64,000 bases of DNA from Microcoleus sp. FACHB-68 (GTDB taxonomy: Bacteria > Cyanobacteriota > Cyanobacteriia > Cyanobacteriales > Oscillatoriaceae), in assembly GCF_014695715.1 (NCBI RefSeq), contig NZ_JACJOT010000008.1:1550001-1614000 (forward strand), read 5' to 3'. Each line of letters starts with the position of its first letter. Position 1 is the first letter of the stretch. Shown here in pieces: positions 8,318 to 17,152 of the stretch. The position numbers were made by a program, and so were the translations under genes. The notes beneath the pieces were generated by a model. It made no database searches. It was not told the origin of the DNA and saw only the letters and a program-made list of their open reading frames with translations.

Positions 8318-8776
8318 GTGAACAACTCCTCAGAACTCGATCTCGCAGCAGAACGTATAGAATCGCTCAAAGCCGGCATCTTGTCTGCTTTTGCCTTATT
8401 GCTGGCTTTTGGTGCAATCACCGCGATTAATCAGCTAATCTTGGCCAAGCAGTTTGACCCCCTTGTCGGTTTGCAGATCGCAACTGTCGATATTCATTTG
8501 CTCATTAGTAGCGCAGTTGCGTGGCTGAGTGGCTTTCTCTTTGGCATCACTTACCGCTACATTATCCGGCAAGACAATAATTCTCACCTTCAAGAGGGCG
8601 CGGTGCTCGCCTTCGGACTGGTGCGCGGATTGGCCCAGCTAGATGTGGGACTGAAGTTTCAGGACAGCTTTTGGCCATTTGTCGTTCTGGCGCTGGAGAG
8701 TGTGCTGCTGTTTGCGATCGCCCGTTTCACCCTCGACTTGGCCATTCAGAGCCGGTGGGTTAAGCCTTTTAAATGA
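8318..8776 (+). CDS. Conserved cyanobacterial membrane protein of unknown function
   Basis: The 152-residue protein starts at a GTG and has four likely membrane helices: about residues 20-42 (GILSAFALLLAFGAITAI), 55-78 (LLISSAVAWLSGFLFGITY), a weaker one around 95-110, and 120-142 (FWPFVVLALESVLLFAIARF). The N-terminus is short and charged and ends before a cluster reading ERIESLKAG. I recognise it as similar to uncharacterised proteins found across cyanobacteria but know no function. It is transcribed divergently from petN, so a link to photosynthetic membranes is possible but unproven. A stem-loop at 8820-8843 follows. Confidence 0.7.
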   Translation: MNNSSELDLAAERIESLKAGILSAFALLLAFGAITAINQLILAKQFDPLVGLQIATVDIHLLISSAVAWLSGFLFGITYRYIIRQDNNSHLQEGAVLAFGLVRGLAQLDVGLKFQDSFWPFVVLALESVLLFAIARFTLDLAIQSRWVKPFK

Positions 8777-8819
8777 GCCGGTGAATTTGAAAGGCTTAAC
8801 CCCTATCCGCTTAAGTGTG

Positions 8820-8843
8820 AGGGAAGGGAACAAAATCTTCCCT
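8820..8843 (+). terminator. Hairpin between convergent genes
   Basis: AGGGAAG (8820-8826) pairs with CTTCCCT (8837-8843) around a 10-base loop, followed by an A/C/T stretch with six T. It fits a terminator for the gene ending at 8776 and faces the gene ending at 8916. Confidence 0.5.
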
Positions 8844-8915
8844 TAAAAACCCTTTTTTAAACCGGCTAGGGGGATTTCAAAACAGCAAAAAGAAAAGTCT
8901 ATTTTGCCGGCACAC

Positions 8916-9593
8916 TTAATTTAACTTAAATTCTGCGAACTCTGGCTGACCGTACATCATATTGCGATCAACTGCTGACAAAATTTTATTATTTGCCGCT
9001 TCTGAAGCCAGACACTGACACACTAAATGCGCCACATCCGCCCGATGAATGGTGCCGGCAACCCGATGATCTTCGGTGAGGATGCCATTGCCGGTTGCCG
9101 GTTCCGATTTTAACCCGCCCGGTCGAATAATCGTGTAAGTCAGTCCACTATTGATCAAATGTTGCTCAGCTTTTTCTTTCTCAACTAAAACCGGCCCTAA
9201 AGTTTGTAAAGCTTGCGGCGGCAATGCTACCACACTATCGCCGGCACCAATTGAAGAAACCAAAATAAACTTTTGCACACCTGCTTTCACGGCAGCATCA
9301 ATCAGGTTTTTATTGCCTAAATAATCCGCTCTTTCCCCCTCTTTGGGCAAACCGCCAATTGTGCTAATCACGGCATAAACCGGCTCATCTCCCTGCATCG
9401 CCTGCTCAACAGCCGCCACATCCAAAGCATCGCCCATCGCGACTTTAAGACCCATCGATTCCAGTTGAGTTCGGTTTGTCTCGCTTCTCAGTAGTGCTTT
9501 CACCTTCACCGCTTGGTTCATCAAACAGAAAGCGATTTGCTCACCCACTCCCCGACTCGCGCCGGCTAGAAAAACATAAGATTATGTTGTCAT
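8916..9593 (-). pseudogene. NAD(P)-binding NmrA-like reductase with stop at codon 4
   Basis: The frame encodes an atypical short-chain reductase of the NAD(P)H-binding/NmrA-like kind: FLAGASRGVG dinucleotide loop, VKALLRSETNRTQLE, GDALDVAAVEQAM, FILVSSIGAGDS, TIIRPGGLKSEP. The natural ATG at 9593, with GGATGAG just upstream, is followed by Thr-Thr and then TAA (9582-9584), after which the family sequence resumes in the same frame (SYVFLAGASRGVG). A CAA-to-TAA change would explain this. No ATG lies between the stop and the motif; the first usable start would be GTG at 9548, which removes the dinucleotide-binding loop. So the gene is probably inactive, unless the stop is a sequencing error. The remainder (9548 to 8916) is intact. 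Confidence 0.7.
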
Positions 9594-9953
9594 TTTCTCA
9601 TCCTTTAGTTAACCCTTCTTGATCACAATATACAATAGTGCCGGTGTTAACTTGCCGATCAGATGTAGGTTGGGTTGACATAGGAACCCTCCGTTTCACT
9701 TCGCCCAACCTATGATCATGGGTTTGCCCTTGAATCATATTAAATACATACGCAAACACTGCTGCTGCCCTATTCCAATCCAACACTAGACCTATTAAAA
9801 AATTTTAAAAGCCCACTGTTAAACGCATTAAATTATTAACTTAATCTGCGCTTATCTGCATTTATCTGCGCTTTAAAGATAAAAAAAGTAGATTAAATTT
9901 TTAACACTGACATCGAATAATTTATACAGTATTATCTTAAAAATACATTAATT
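9594..9953. other. Intergenic stretch with repeat
   Basis: No gene is supported; a 62-codon minus-strand frame at 9598-9786 spans a palindromic repeat and is likely chance. The right part (about 9840-9880) holds tandem-like ATCTGC words, an intergenic motif also seen near 34220. Confidence 0.4.
9666..9712. repeat. Palindromic dispersed element TAGGTTGGG...CCCAACCTA
   Basis: Perfect 9-base terminal inverted repeats (9666-9674 and 9704-9712) flank a 29-base centre. Sequences of this form, GTAGGTTGGGTTG with a CCCAACCTA partner, are recurrent small intergenic elements in many bacteria including cyanobacteria; origin as a MITE or REP-like unit is inference. Confidence 0.55.
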
Positions 9954-10571
9954 TCATGAATGACTTTTACGCCCCACAATAACCAGCCAAGATTGCTGTT
10001 CACAGGGCAATCCCGGCGGGCGATAATAATGATGCAAAATCTCGAAACCGGCAGTTTCTAAACAAGGAGAGAGGGTTTCATATTCCCAGCCGGCAACGTA
10101 GCGATAGCCGGTAGGACGTGCACTGTAACCCTCCGTATCGCCGCGACACAGCGACATCACAATTGCACCACCGGCAACTAGGGAGTTGTGCAAATTCTTC
10201 AGTACCTTTACCATTTGGCTGCTAGGAACGTGAATCAGCGACGCATTCGCAAAAATCCCATCAAACGTTGCCTGGGGTAGATCCAGACTCAAAAACGACT
10301 GCTGCCAAACCTCACAACCGGCTGCCTGCTGCGCCATTTCCACAAATGCCGGTGTCGCATCCAAACCAATCACCGTATGTCCCTGACCTTTGAACGCCAC
10401 CAAATCGCGTCCAGGGCCACAACCCACATCCAGAATTTTACCGGGATTTCTGGGCATTGCTGCAACTAATGCCTCCCGATTTTGGGACACATCATGATCC
10501 CAAGTGCCGGCGCGAAACGATTCAGCCGTTAATTGGTACTCCGCGATTGTCAGTTGTTCGTGTTTCTCCAA
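9954..10571 (-). CDS. Class I SAM-dependent methyltransferase
   Basis: The 205-residue protein carries the class I methyltransferase core: motif I ILDVGCGPGRDLVAF, motif II VIGLDATPAFVEMA, motif III-like LDLPQATFDGIFANASLIHVP, and the GGAIVMSLCRGD strand. Substrate cannot be told. The only workable start is TTG at 10571; no in-frame ATG occurs before the conserved core. It is the downstream neighbour of the cyclase gene on the same strand, 32 bases away, so co-transcription is possible. Single-domain, soluble, of normal length. Confidence 0.8.
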   Translation of the reverse strand: MEKHEQLTIAEYQLTAESFRAGTWDHDVSQNREALVAAMPRNPGKILDVGCGPGRDLVAFKGQGHTVIGLDATPAFVEMAQQAAGCEVWQQSFLSLDLPQATFDGIFANASLIHVPSSQMVKVLKNLHNSLVAGGAIVMSLCRGDTEGYSARPTGYRYVAGWEYETLSPCLETAGFEILHHYYRPPGLPCEQQSWLVIVGRKSHS

Positions 10572-10603
10572 AGTTCCGCACCCTTTTGAACCTCACTCAC
10601 ATC

Positions 10604-12091
10604 TTACTCTGCCGTTCTCCCACTCGCCTGAAGCTCACTTTTTATCCTGCCGGTGAGTAAATAAGTTGTCATCTTTCCTTTGCCTTTAATTTCCATTACA
10701 CCCCGTTCTTGGAAGGCAAATTTATCTTGCAAACGTTCGTATGTGCTTTCTGTGACTTGAATTGCACCTGGAATACCGTGAGATTCCATGCGGCTAGCAG
10801 TATTCACCGCATCACCCCAGAGGTCATAAATAAACTTTTTCGTGCCAATTACGCCTGCAACAACCGGCCCGGTATTGATGCCAATGCGGATGCTAAGTTT
10901 GGCTTTGTACTTGGCATTAAATTGCTTGATTTCCTGTTGCATATCCAGCGCCATTTCAGCAATCGCTTCAGCATGATACGGGCGCTGGGTGGGAAGGCCG
11001 CCGGCCACCATATAACTGTCACCAATTGTCTTGATTTTTTCTAAGCTGTATTTCTCACTTAATTGGTCAAATCCTGAGAAAACTTCATTAAGAACATTCA
11101 CTAATTCTGTTGGAGAAATTTGCTCAGACAATTGCGTAAAACCAACAAGATCAGCAAAAAGAACGGTGACTTCTCCAAACCAATCGGCTATTGTATGGTG
11201 TCCTTGTTTCAACTGATCGGCAATCGGCTGGGGCAAGATATTCAGCAACAATCGCTCGGATTTTTCTTGTTCTAAGGTTAGTTCTTGATTGGTTTCTTGC
11301 AATTGTGCAGTGCGTTCTACAACGCGCCTTTCTAACTCTTTAGAAGTTTGACGCAGCCGGCCAATGACCAGCGTCAATCCTGAAAGTGCCAGCACAGATA
11401 ATATGCTTAACATGGCGAAGGTTCCCCCTAAGCCGGTGCGCGTCTTAGCGATAAAGCTATCGAGGGGAGTAACAATTTCTAAAATTCCCCGCACATCTCC
11501 CACTTTCCAATCTTTTTTAGGACTATCGGGGTGAGTATTATGACAGCCAACGCAGTTAGGTTTAAGGGTGTCTGCCTCTGCATATCGGAAGGAAGGCCGG
11601 CCTTGATAATTTTCGATGCGAGCAAATGTTTCTTTAGGATATTGTCTCAAATATTGCAGTGCTTCTTGTTCAAATTTATCTTTTGCGCTGCCTTCCTCTT
11701 TTCGCCAGGGAAAGGGATAGTCACTATATACTCGGACTGACATTCCATTATTTTTTTCACTAAGACTGTGACCGAGTTCTAGCAAGTACGTTGCCGGCAC
11801 AGGAATTCCCCCGGTGTACTTTGGATAGTCGTGGGTAACAGTTACGCCCTTAATGTCTTTTAAACGATCTACAGTTTCTGAAGTATAGAGTGTGCGTGCC
11901 TCTTTCATCGCTTGAGCATAGAGGGCGGCATTCTGGCGTGCTTGTGATTCAATTAAATCCGACGAGAGACGGGACATATTCGACATCGCCACCGCAACGC
12001 CGGCGCAAAATAAAATGGCCAAAATCAGAATAATTCGCTTATACAGCAGGCGTGTGAAGGTAGCTAAAAATTTATCAATTAACTGGCGCAT
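10604..12091 (-). CDS. Heme c (DUF3365) - adenylate cyclase sensor protein
   Basis: This 495-residue protein has a membrane helix at about 17-37, a periplasmic DUF3365/Tll0287-like domain (about 45-210) containing a c-type heme site CVGCH (C180, C183, H184), a second helix at about 222-245, a short coiled coil, and a class III cyclase domain (about 303-480). The cyclase has both metal aspartates (D314 in FADLVGF, D358 in IGDSY), the adenine-specifying pair K352 and D422, and catalytic N429/R433, so it should make cAMP. The heme domain probably senses redox state or a gas outside the membrane. DUF3365 domains are usually linked to kinases or transducers, so cyclase output is noteworthy. It precedes the methyltransferase gene. 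Confidence 0.87.
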   Translation of the reverse strand: MRQLIDKFLATFTRLLYKRIILILAILFCAGVAVAMSNMSRLSSDLIESQARQNAALYAQAMKEARTLYTSETVDRLKDIKGVTVTHDYPKYTGGIPVPATYLLELGHSLSEKNNGMSVRVYSDYPFPWRKEEGSAKDKFEQEALQYLRQYPKETFARIENYQGRPSFRYAEADTLKPNCVGCHNTHPDSPKKDWKVGDVRGILEIVTPLDSFIAKTRTGLGGTFAMLSILSVLALSGLTLVIGRLRQTSKELERRVVERTAQLQETNQELTLEQEKSERLLLNILPQPIADQLKQGHHTIADWFGEVTVLFADLVGFTQLSEQISPTELVNVLNEVFSGFDQLSEKYSLEKIKTIGDSYMVAGGLPTQRPYHAEAIAEMALDMQQEIKQFNAKYKAKLSIRIGINTGPVVAGVIGTKKFIYDLWGDAVNTASRMESHGIPGAIQVTESTYERLQDKFAFQERGVMEIKGKGKMTTYLLTGRIKSELQASGRTAE

Positions 12092-12264
12092 AGCATTCCC
12101 AACACAAAGGGGTTTCTTGCTTTATCCTTTCACAGCTTTAAAGCATCTCCGCAGAATTACGGTGAATCTTAATAACTTCAGAAAAATCCAGCCGGCCAAT
12201 ACTCGGAGTCATTCCGTAAATTTAGCTACCATATTTTTGGTAGTTGTCACCCCCATTAGCGATT

Positions 12265-13038
12265 GTGAATTCGAGTTTAACGTCTCAACCAAACGATCAC
12301 CCCCCTCAAACACCGACAGCCGCAGGCAAACAGATATTTCCCGGCGAAGTATTTGGCAATACGGCTGATTTTGATGCCGGCATCCGCCAACTTTTGCCGC
12401 GATACGATGAAATGCTCGATACAATTGTCCGCTGTATTCCCAGCAACAGCCTTCGCATCCTTGAACTTGGCTGTGGTACCGGCGAACTTAGTCTGAAAAT
12501 CCTTAACCGCTATCCCACTGCCCAGTTAGTCGCTGTGGATTATTCGCCCCGGATGCTTGAATTTGCCCAGGAAAAAATCCACGCAGCGGGATATGCCGGC
12601 AGAGTCACTTGGGTTGAAGCTGATTTTGGTGAATTGGCAAACAATCAAAAATCGATGGGAGAGGGTTTTGATTGCGCTGTTTCTTCCCTCGCCATTCACC
12701 ATCTCAGGGATGAGATGAAGTTGAAATTATTGGATTGGATTAACCAAAATCTGAATACCGGCGGCTGTTTCTGGAATGCTGATCCGATTTTGCCTGAATT
12801 GCCGGCAATGGCGGAAGTTTATAAAGCCGTACGTGAGGAGTGGGCAAGCACTCAGGGAAAAAGCCTGGCAGAGGTTCGCGCCAAGATCGGCAACAGCACC
12901 CCACAGGGACATTCTAATCCCGATCAATTAGCCACTTTAATGGCTCATTTAGAAATGCTAAAAACGGCAGGATTTGAGCCGGTTGCCGTTCCTTGGAAAT
13001 ATTACGGCTTGGCTGTTTTTGGCGGATTTAAACCCTAG
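12265..13038 (+). CDS. Class I SAM-dependent methyltransferase
   Basis: The product is a methyltransferase with motif I ILELGCGTGELSLKIL, motif II LVAVDYSPRMLEFA, EADFGE acidic motif, and AVSSLAIHHLRDE, followed by a C-terminal part with DQLATLMAHLEMLKTAGFE that resembles UbiE/Coq5-like and small-molecule methyltransferases. Substrate is unknown. The start is uncertain: a TTG at 12244 and a GTG at 12265 are both in frame and no ATG occurs before the conserved part; I chose the GTG. It is divergent from the heme-cyclase gene, with about 150 bases between them, and ends just ahead of a convergent SnoaL-like gene. Confidence 0.78.
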   Translation: MNSSLTSQPNDHPPQTPTAAGKQIFPGEVFGNTADFDAGIRQLLPRYDEMLDTIVRCIPSNSLRILELGCGTGELSLKILNRYPTAQLVAVDYSPRMLEFAQEKIHAAGYAGRVTWVEADFGELANNQKSMGEGFDCAVSSLAIHHLRDEMKLKLLDWINQNLNTGGCFWNADPILPELPAMAEVYKAVREEWASTQGKSLAEVRAKIGNSTPQGHSNPDQLATLMAHLEMLKTAGFEPVAVPWKYYGLAVFGGFKP

Positions 13039-13117
13039 AAATAAACGACAAAAAAACTTTATCAAAAAGGAATCTGAGTAAACGGATTGAGTATAATAGG
13101 GTCGTTGCTCCGGCTTC

Positions 13118-13597
13118 TCAAAGATTGAGGTCGGACAATCCGGGATGATCATCAGGACGACGACCTAATATCCAGTGATATTTGCGCTCACTCTCCTGAA
13201 TTGGCAGGTCGTTGATGCTGGCAAGACGCCACCGCATGAATCCGTGTTCGTCGAATTCCCAATTTTCATTGCCGTAGGAACGGAACCAGTTGCCGGCATC
13301 ATCATGCCATTCGTAAGCAAACCGGACAGCAATTCGGTTGTCCCGAAAAGCCCAAAGCTCTTTGATCAAACGGTAGTCCAATTCTTTAAGCCACTTACGC
13401 GTCAAGAACTGTACGATCGCTTCACGACCAGATAGAAATTCTGAGCGGTTGCGCCAAACGCTATCCGACGTGTAAGCGAGTGATACTTGTTCTGGGTTAC
13501 GTGTGTTCCAAGCATCTTCTGCAATTCGGACTTTTTGGATGGCGGATTCATGATCGAAAGGCGGCAGGGGTAGTCGAGGATTTTCGGGTTTGTTCAT
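13118..13597 (-). CDS. DUF1348 (NTF2/SnoaL-like) family protein
   Basis: This protein of about 159 residues is a DUF1348 member, a cone-shaped NTF2-like fold. Seen: [85 protein letters not shown] and the C-terminal [10 protein letters not shown]. No enzyme activity is established for the family. An ATG at 13621 would add eight residues without family resemblance; the ATG at 13597 fits the family start better. Convergent with the methyltransferase gene. Confidence 0.85.
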   Translation of the reverse strand: MNKPENPRLPLPPFDHESAIQKVRIAEDAWNTRNPEQVSLAYTSDSVWRNRSEFLSGREAIVQFLTRKWLKELDYRLIKELWAFRDNRIAVRFAYEWHDDAGNWFRSYGNENWEFDEHGFMRWRLASINDLPIQESERKYHWILGRRPDDHPGLSDLNL

Positions 13598-13763
13598 AGC
13601 ATGGTGCTGTAAAACTAGCATTTCAAGCGTTTCTATGAGCTAGCCCCAACTTAAAGGGGCGATTTCCTCTGGTTTATTCCTCCCTGCTTGAGTGCTTTGA
13701 GTTCAGGGGAAAGTGAACGATACACAGTCCGCTTGCAACATGACCAACCGCTTTTAGGGCACT

Positions 13764-14513
13764 TCAAATCTGAGCCATACCGCCATCGACAAACAGCTCG
13801 ATGCCGTTAACAAAGCTGCTATCGTCACAAGCGAGAAAGACAACGGCTTTGGCAATCTCATCGGGCGTCCCGACTCTTCCCAGGGGGATAATGTTGGCTT
13901 GGCTGTCTATGAATTCCTGCACCTGCTCATCACTCACTCCCAGGGCATTGTAAGCAGGAGTAGGAACCACGCCAGGACTAATGGCGTTAACCCGAATTTT
14001 GCGCTCTTTGAGGTCGAGCATCCAATTACGGGCAAACGAGCGCACGGCGGCTTTGGTCGCGCTGTAAACACTGAAGGCTGGGGTGCCTACCGTAGTCGTC
14101 TGAGAGGCGTTGAGGATGATGGAAGCGCCCTCTGGCATCAGAGGCAGTGCCTTCTGCACGGTGAACAGCAGACCTTTGACGTTCGTGTTGAAGGTTTTGT
14201 CAAAGTGTTCTTCTGTAATTGCTCCGAGTGGGGCGAACTCTCCACCGCCGGCATTGGCAAAGACGACATCAAGGTGTCCTTGCTCTTGCTCGATTGTGGC
14301 GAATAGGCGATCAAGGTCTGCCAGATTAGAGACATCGCTCTGAACACCCGTGACGTTTTCACCAATCTCTTTGACGGCGGCATCCAGTTCAGCTTGGCGA
14401 CGACCTGTGATGAAGATATATGCACCTTCGGCGACAAAGCGCTTAGCAGTGGCAAGACCGATGCCGCTGGTGCCGCCGGTGACAAGAGCGACTTTTCCTT
14501 CTAGTTTTTTCAT
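13764..14513 (-). CDS. SDR family oxidoreductase
   Basis: The product (249 residues) is a classical short-chain dehydrogenase/reductase. Seen: [15 protein letters not shown] (cofactor loop), FITGRR (an Arg-Arg after the second strand suggests NADPH), NAGGG, catalytic Ser in [16 protein letters not shown] with the catalytic Tyr and Lys, SPGVVPTP, and the C-terminal [15 protein letters not shown]. It looks like the glucose 1-dehydrogenase/3-oxoacyl reductase-like group; substrate unknown. The open frame begins at 14558, but the ATG at 14513 begins the conserved MKKLEGKV, with AGGA 12 bases ahead. Not obviously in an operon. Confidence 0.88.
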   Translation of the reverse strand: MKKLEGKVALVTGGTSGIGLATAKRFVAEGAYIFITGRRQAELDAAVKEIGENVTGVQSDVSNLADLDRLFATIEQEQGHLDVVFANAGGGEFAPLGAITEEHFDKTFNTNVKGLLFTVQKALPLMPEGASIILNASQTTTVGTPAFSVYSATKAAVRSFARNWMLDLKERKIRVNAISPGVVPTPAYNALGVSDEQVQEFIDSQANIIPLGRVGTPDEIAKAVVFLACDDSSFVNGIELFVDGGMAQI

Positions 14514-14604
14514 GATGATGAGTCCTGTGATTATTGACTTTGAAAGAGTCGTCCGCAACGGGTTGCGAAAACACGAGAACTGACCCTCGTTATGTAATGT
14601 TTAA

Positions 14605-14698
14605 TACTAAATCCGGTTGACTCAGACTCTTTGTTTCAGGCTCGAACCCTTGATGCAGCCAGGGTTAATCAGTAGGCTAATCATAACCGGATTTGGTA
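14605..14698. repeat. Small inverted-repeat element
   Basis: TACTAAATCCGGTT (14605-14618) and AACCGGATTTGGTA (14685-14698) are inverted copies with one mismatch, enclosing 66 bases. The same words occur in small mobile-element remnants of cyanobacteria. No gene is present in the whole gap 14514-14791. Confidence 0.45.
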
Positions 14699-14791
14699 TG
14701 ACACAGACTCAATAGGTCGGCACAGGTTGTCAAAGTCCGCATCGGCGGATAGCGTAGCGTTGCGCCAACAATTTTCAATCGCCTGGGACTT

Positions 14792-15709
14792 CTAGCTAAA
14801 AAATTCCCAACCGGCACCCCGATAGCCAAAATTAAACGTATCAGGATGCAAAATTTCTGCCAAAATTTCTAGGGAATCAACTAGCCGTGGCCCTGGCCGG
14901 TTAAAGTATGAATTGCCATCTGTGATATAAACTTTGCCGGTTTTAACAGCTTGCAAATTTTGCCATTCTGGTTTTTTAATTAATGGCGCGGCATCTTGGC
15001 GCGTGCGTTCCAAATCAAAACCGCAAGGCATAAAAATAATCACTTCTGGATCGGCGGCTGCTAATTCTTCCCATTTCAACCAAGGAGAATGTTTGCCGGC
15101 TACCCCAAAAACTGACTCCCCACCGGCAAGGGAAACTAATTCGGGAATCCAGTTACCGGCAGCCATCAAAGGTTCCGTCCATTCGATACAAGCAACGGTG
15201 GGTAAATGACCCCTCACCAATGAAGAAACCGCTTCAACACGAGACTTTAACTGCTCAATTACCGGCTGACTGTCAACCTTAAGATTGCCGGCAACCCGTT
15301 CGATATCTTCCCAAACCTCCGCTAAAAGATCCGGCTGTAAGGAAATAATTTGGGGTTGAATGCGGAGAGATTTACTAACAGCCTCTTCAACATCTTGCAA
15401 CGTGCAAGCACAAACATCGCACTGCGCTTGGGTGATAATGTGGGTGGGGTTCAGTTGCTCTAAAACATCCGTTTTTATTTCATAAACACTGAGGGCCGAT
15501 TTCAATAAATCTGTGACGCGATCATGGATTTCCCGACTGCTGCCTTCAGGATTCATTTTAGGCTGCGTACACACCGGCAACTGCTCAACGCCTACTGGAA
15601 AATCGCATTCATGGGATCGCCCCACAAGCGCGTCCGCCAAACCTAATGAGGCGACAATCTCAGTTGCACTGGGTAAGAGAGAAACGATTCTCAACGGTTC
15701 GCTGTTCAT
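14792..15709 (-). CDS. Cobalamin-binding protein, BtuF-like
   Basis: This 305-residue protein resembles the substrate-binding fold of BtuF-type (helical-backbone) metal/cobalamin binding proteins: RIVSLLPSATEIVASLGL at the start, VGRSHECDFP, HIITQAQCDVCA, CIEWTEPLMAAGNWIPELV, AADPEVIIFMPCGFD, and NSYFNRPGPRLVDSLEIL. It lacks a signal peptide, so it is either cytoplasmic or exported by an unseen route; related signal-less proteins are common and annotated as cobalamin-binding. Several cysteines (CDVCAC) are unusual for a periplasmic binder and fit a cytoplasmic place. No ABC transporter genes lie nearby. Confidence 0.8.
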   Translation of the reverse strand: MNSEPLRIVSLLPSATEIVASLGLADALVGRSHECDFPVGVEQLPVCTQPKMNPEGSSREIHDRVTDLLKSALSVYEIKTDVLEQLNPTHIITQAQCDVCACTLQDVEEAVSKSLRIQPQIISLQPDLLAEVWEDIERVAGNLKVDSQPVIEQLKSRVEAVSSLVRGHLPTVACIEWTEPLMAAGNWIPELVSLAGGESVFGVAGKHSPWLKWEELAAADPEVIIFMPCGFDLERTRQDAAPLIKKPEWQNLQAVKTGKVYITDGNSYFNRPGPRLVDSLEILAEILHPDTFNFGYRGAGWEFFS

Positions 15710-15751
15710 AGTTTACGGTTACTTGCAACGCCTTTTTACCTAAAGTTTCTA

Positions 15752-16981
15752 CTACCGAAATAGCAGCAAAATGGTTTGAATAAAACCCACAACCACCCCT
15801 AAAACACCACCTAAATTAACAATGGCTTGCAATTCACTTTTGACAATACCTTGAATTGCCAGTTCAAGGTCTTCGGCAGAGGTGGCCTTTACCCGATCTA
15901 TAATGACTTGGTCGATATTTAAAATCGGAATTGTTTTAGCCACAATATTTTCAAGATCCCGCTCTAAATATCGCTCCAAAATCAAGGCTAGCTCGACACT
16001 GACAAGCTGTAAAGATGAACTCACCACCGCCGAAGAACGTAGCCGGCTCAGAATTAATTTGGCAATATTTTCCCAGTCGAGAGATTGCGTTAATCCCGCC
16101 ATTAAGTCTGTGCCGCGACTTTGAATATAACCACGAACACTATCTCGCAGCGTTTTGCGTAACTGTCGCACGGTAGAAACCGGCAGATTTTGCAAAGAAA
16201 CGTTTTGCAGCCACTCTTTCAAGCGCGAACGAACTCCCAGAGATTTAATTAATTCTGCTAAGCGAGCGTTTGCCTCTTCTTTCTCATCTAAACAAAAAGT
16301 CCGCAGACGCGTTAAGGTGTTACGCAAGCCAAGCAAATTGGCAACCACCCAATAAGTGCCACTGGCTTTTTCCCGAAAGCCTTCATCAATTACTTGAATA
16401 TTGCGATCCGTTAAAAAATCGACCAAAGCCTGACGCAACACTTCTGGGGGTAGCACTGCCTGAAGCAGCCAATCTGAAAGCTGGCTTGCTTGCGCTTCAC
16501 TAAGCTGGAAGTCTAGTAAAACTTGGTCAAAAATTTGATTGAGTTGTGCTTCTAAAAAATCTTCGCGACGAGCTAAAACTTTTAGAATTCGGGGAAAAGA
16601 TTGACCTAGCAAATCGCGCATAACACCGGCCATAATTTTGGCGGTTTTCTGCTCAGTATCCGACCTTACTTGATCAAGTGCTAGTTGTAGTAACCAAAGA
16701 ATTGCCGCTTGCATTCGTTCTGTTTCTAGCAAGCGACGCGCCAAGTTTTGCAGTTCTTGTGGCGTCAGCAACGATCCCATAATCGTGCTGGAAATTTTAT
16801 TGGCTAAACGCTCTTGGTTGGCAGGAATTAAACCCGGTGTAAAGGGGATCTGCCGGCCAAAGGCATAGTAAGCTCGGTAAGGACGAAATAACATCTTGAT
16901 GGCTATATCGTTGGTGAAATAGCCAATAATGCCACCGGCGATCGGCGGGGTGAGATAAAGCCAGAGATCAGAAAGGTTCAT
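15752..16981 (-). CDS. DUF445 family membrane protein
   Basis: The 409-residue protein begins with a membrane segment and the DUF445 signature [19 protein letters not shown], then [35 protein letters not shown] long helical central region follows (about residues 60-370), and a second membrane helix closes the C-terminus ([18 protein letters not shown]). The architecture, one helix at each end around a long helical bundle, is typical. The family's function is unknown. It sits 43 bases upstream of the BtuF-like gene on the same strand, so co-transcription is possible. Confidence 0.88.
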   Translation of the reverse strand: MNLSDLWLYLTPPIAGGIIGYFTNDIAIKMLFRPYRAYYAFGRQIPFTPGLIPANQERLANKISSTIMGSLLTPQELQNLARRLLETERMQAAILWLLQLALDQVRSDTEQKTAKIMAGVMRDLLGQSFPRILKVLARREDFLEAQLNQIFDQVLLDFQLSEAQASQLSDWLLQAVLPPEVLRQALVDFLTDRNIQVIDEGFREKASGTYWVVANLLGLRNTLTRLRTFCLDEKEEANARLAELIKSLGVRSRLKEWLQNVSLQNLPVSTVRQLRKTLRDSVRGYIQSRGTDLMAGLTQSLDWENIAKLILSRLRSSAVVSSSLQLVSVELALILERYLERDLENIVAKTIPILNIDQVIIDRVKATSAEDLELAIQGIVKSELQAIVNLGGVLGVVVGFIQTILLLFR

Positions 16982-16993
16982 CAGCTATCAGCT

Positions 16994-17015
16994 TTTTGTC
17001 ATTTGTCATTTGTCA
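16994..17015. repeat. Short heptamer repeat (TTTGTCA)
   Basis: Three near-perfect tandem copies of TTTGTCA lie right upstream of the DUF445 gene. Heptamer arrays (STRR) are common in cyanobacteria. Its location in the upstream region could affect expression of that gene; this is inference. Confidence 0.45.
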
Positions 17016-17152
17016 GGCGTCCCCAGTCAGGTGTCTATTGCCTTCTCAGTTGCCGGTTGCCAGTGGTTTTTGTAGGAACCGCTAACCGATGACGACATGG
17101 TGACGAATGACCGGCCCTTTAGGGTGGTGTAACCTGAACCAATGACAGAGAG

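Noticed and set aside
9598-9786. 62-codon minus-strand frame upstream of the NmrA-like gene
   Set aside because: It spans the TAGGTTGGG palindromic element and is best explained as repeat-derived.
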